A stretch of 6,758 nt of DNA from Bacillota bacterium (lineage in GTDB: Bacteria > Bacillota > Clostridia > Lachnospirales > Anaerotignaceae): contig JAUNCB010000061.1 in the NCBI GenBank assembly GCA_030526765.1, positions 1-6,758 on the forward strand, given 5' to 3'. Position 1 is the first letter of the stretch; the number at the start of each line of letters is the position of its first letter. Below are positions 6,037-6,758 of this stretch, in pieces. The translations under genes were made by a program, and so were the position numbers. The notes beneath the pieces were generated by a model. It had not been told where the DNA came from. It did not search any database and saw only the letters and a list, made by a program, of their open reading frames with translations.

Positions 6037-6049
6037 ATTTGGGGCAAAT
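6037..6049. repeat. Small inverted repeat between the divergent promoters
   Basis: ATTTG-GGG-CAAAT has 5-bp arms and a three-base centre. It lies just upstream of the minus-strand -35 and 38 bases from the plus-strand -35. A regulator site is possible, but such short repeats are common by chance in AT-rich DNA. Confidence 0.3.
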
Positions 6050-6086
6050 TTTTTCTTTCCACGAAAATCAGTCCCACACTTCCCCA

Positions 6087-6115
6087 TTGAAAAACACCTT
6101 TTCTCCCCTTATACT
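6087..6115 (+). promoter_or_regulatory. Promoter of the thioesterase gene
   Basis: TTGAAA (6087-6092) and TATACT (6110-6115) are exactly 17 bases apart, a good sigma-A-type match. Transcription should start near 6122, about 35 bases before the ATG at 6157. Confidence 0.75.
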
Positions 6116-6156
6116 GTTCTTATGACTGAAAAATGCACCCCGAAAGGAGTTTTAAC

Positions 6157-6573
6157 ATGGATTATGAAAAACTGGCGGCACAACGGAATGAAACCAACTT
6201 TTTTGCCAGACATGTGGGCATTGTCACCACAAAAATAGAACACGGCTATGCAGAGGTCCGCATGGAGCTGATGCCCTTCCACCTCAACCCCACAGGCATC
6301 GTGCATGGCGGCGCATTATACACCATGGCTGATGTGGTGGTCGGCTCTGCCAGTGCCTCTCTGGGCACCCACGGTGTAACCGTAGACGGAACCTATCATT
6401 ACCTTTCCCCCGCCAAGGATATGAAGGCTGTGACCGCCTCCGCCAGATGTGTGAAGGCAGGCGGCAAAATCTGTGTTTTCGATGTGGAGGTTCTCTCTGA
6501 ACAGCAGGAGCTGATCGGAAAGGGTACCTTCACCACCTATCGGCTGATCGATAAACCGATCATCTTAGAGTAA
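6157..6573 (+). CDS. PaaI-type hotdog-fold acyl-CoA thioesterase
   Basis: A 138-residue single hotdog domain, the usual length for PaaI/YbgC-like thioesterases, which hydrolyse acyl-CoA or aryl-CoA thioesters and act as dimers or tetramers in the cytosol. The family motif is plain: LNPTGIVHGGALYTMADVVVG (43-63 region) with Asn44, His50-Gly51-Gly52 and Asp59 on the central helix, matching the PaaI catalytic pattern. The later strands include VDGTYHYLSPA (76-86) and GKGTFTTYRL (121-130). The ATG at 6157 is chosen over an in-frame ATG at 6133 because AAAGGAG (6143-6149) is seven bases before it. It is a single-gene unit with its own promoter (6087-6115) and terminator, divergent from the ATP-grasp operon. 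The acyl group is not predictable, and a functional link to the divergent genes is only a guess. Confidence 0.92.
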   Translation: MDYEKLAAQRNETNFFARHVGIVTTKIEHGYAEVRMELMPFHLNPTGIVHGGALYTMADVVVGSASASLGTHGVTVDGTYHYLSPAKDMKAVTASARCVKAGGKICVFDVEVLSEQQELIGKGTFTTYRLIDKPIILE

Positions 6574-6575
6574 AC

Positions 6576-6628
6576 AAAAAGGGTATCCCGAAAGGATGTG
6601 TTTCCATCCTTCGAGATACCTTTTTTCT
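6576..6628. terminator. Bidirectional terminator between convergent genes
   Basis: A long imperfect hairpin pairs GGTATC with GATACC and, inside it, AAGGATG (6592-6598) with CATCCTT (6605-6611), around a short loop. On the plus strand TTTTTTC (6621-6627) follows. On the minus strand the A run at 6576-6580 becomes a T tail after the same stem. It serves the thioesterase and the converging membrane-protein gene, whose stop codon is at 6630-6632. Confidence 0.85.
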
Positions 6629-6629
6629 G

Positions 6630-6758
6630 TTACAGCATCAGATATGCAAAATAGCCACCGTAACACAGCAGCATGATGGCTCCGTGGATTCTTCCCAGCT
6701 GTTTTTTCCGAAATACAAACAACAGCAGGAGCAGCACAGAAAGCACCGCAGCAGCACT
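6630..6758 (-). CDS. Partial membrane protein, C-terminus; probable YrbG/CaxA-type Na+/Ca2+ antiporter
   Basis: Only the last 42 residues are in the window; the gene continues past the right edge. The minus-strand frame is open from the edge to the TAA at 6630-6632. It reads as a hydrophobic helix (AAAVLSVLLLLLFVF), a basic turn (RKKQLGRIHG), and a final helix ending in a GGYFAYLML tail. Calcium/sodium antiporters of the YrbG/CaCA family end in this way: a helix, a short basic linker with G-R-x-x-G, then a last helix with a YxxY(L) end. That is recall of a family pattern, not a search result. Transmembrane C-terminus is nearly certain; family is likely. It converges on the thioesterase and shares its terminator. 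Confidence 0.65.
   Translation of the reverse strand, partial: SAAAVLSVLLLLLFVFRKKQLGRIHGAIMLLCYGGYFAYLML

Overview
The window reads as ordinary chromosomal DNA from a Gram-positive anaerobe of the Clostridia, most like a gut Lachnospiraceae-type Firmicute. This is an inference from strong AAGGAGG-type ribosome binding sites, protein composition, moderate GC, compact co-directional operons with U-tailed hairpin terminators, and a CcdA/TlpA pair with a membrane-anchored thioredoxin. I see no mobile element, CRISPR array, rRNA, tRNA or phage gene.

Nearly everything is on the minus strand; the order below follows minus-strand transcription, from high to low coordinates. At the right edge (6630-6758) is the C-terminal end of a membrane protein that resembles a YrbG/CaxA-type sodium:calcium antiporter. 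It converges on a plus-strand hotdog thioesterase of the PaaI type (6157-6573), and the two share a bidirectional terminator. The thioesterase is divergent from a two-gene operon: an ATP-grasp ligase (4777-5973) and a COG4947-like alpha/beta-hydrolase esterase (4014-4775). One base separates these two genes, and a terminator at 3976-4006 ends the operon. The 183-base gap at 5974-6156 holds a good sigma-A-type promoter for each direction.

Next comes a thiol-redox operon, ccdA (3251-3913) and a tlpA/resA-like lipid-side thioredoxin (2693-3238), 12 bases apart. CcdA would carry electrons across the membrane to the WCGPC thioredoxin. Its promoter has an extended -10, a poor -35, and a perfect 7-2-7 palindrome centred at about -41.5, which is the layout expected for a CRP/FNR-type activator. 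A terminator at 2646-2690 closes the operon.

The last transcription unit is a LysR-type regulator (1669-2550), an unrecognised 151-residue acidic helical protein (1194-1649) and a class V PLP-dependent aminotransferase-like enzyme (38-1180). The gaps are 19 and 13 bases and a terminator follows at 2-32. This looks like a small operon with its regulator as first gene; the substrate is unknown.

The best candidates for undescribed biology are the coupled ATP-grasp/esterase pair, which may make or edit an amide- or ester-linked metabolite, and the putative CRP/FNR-like control of ccdA-tlpA. Neither can be proven from sequence alone.
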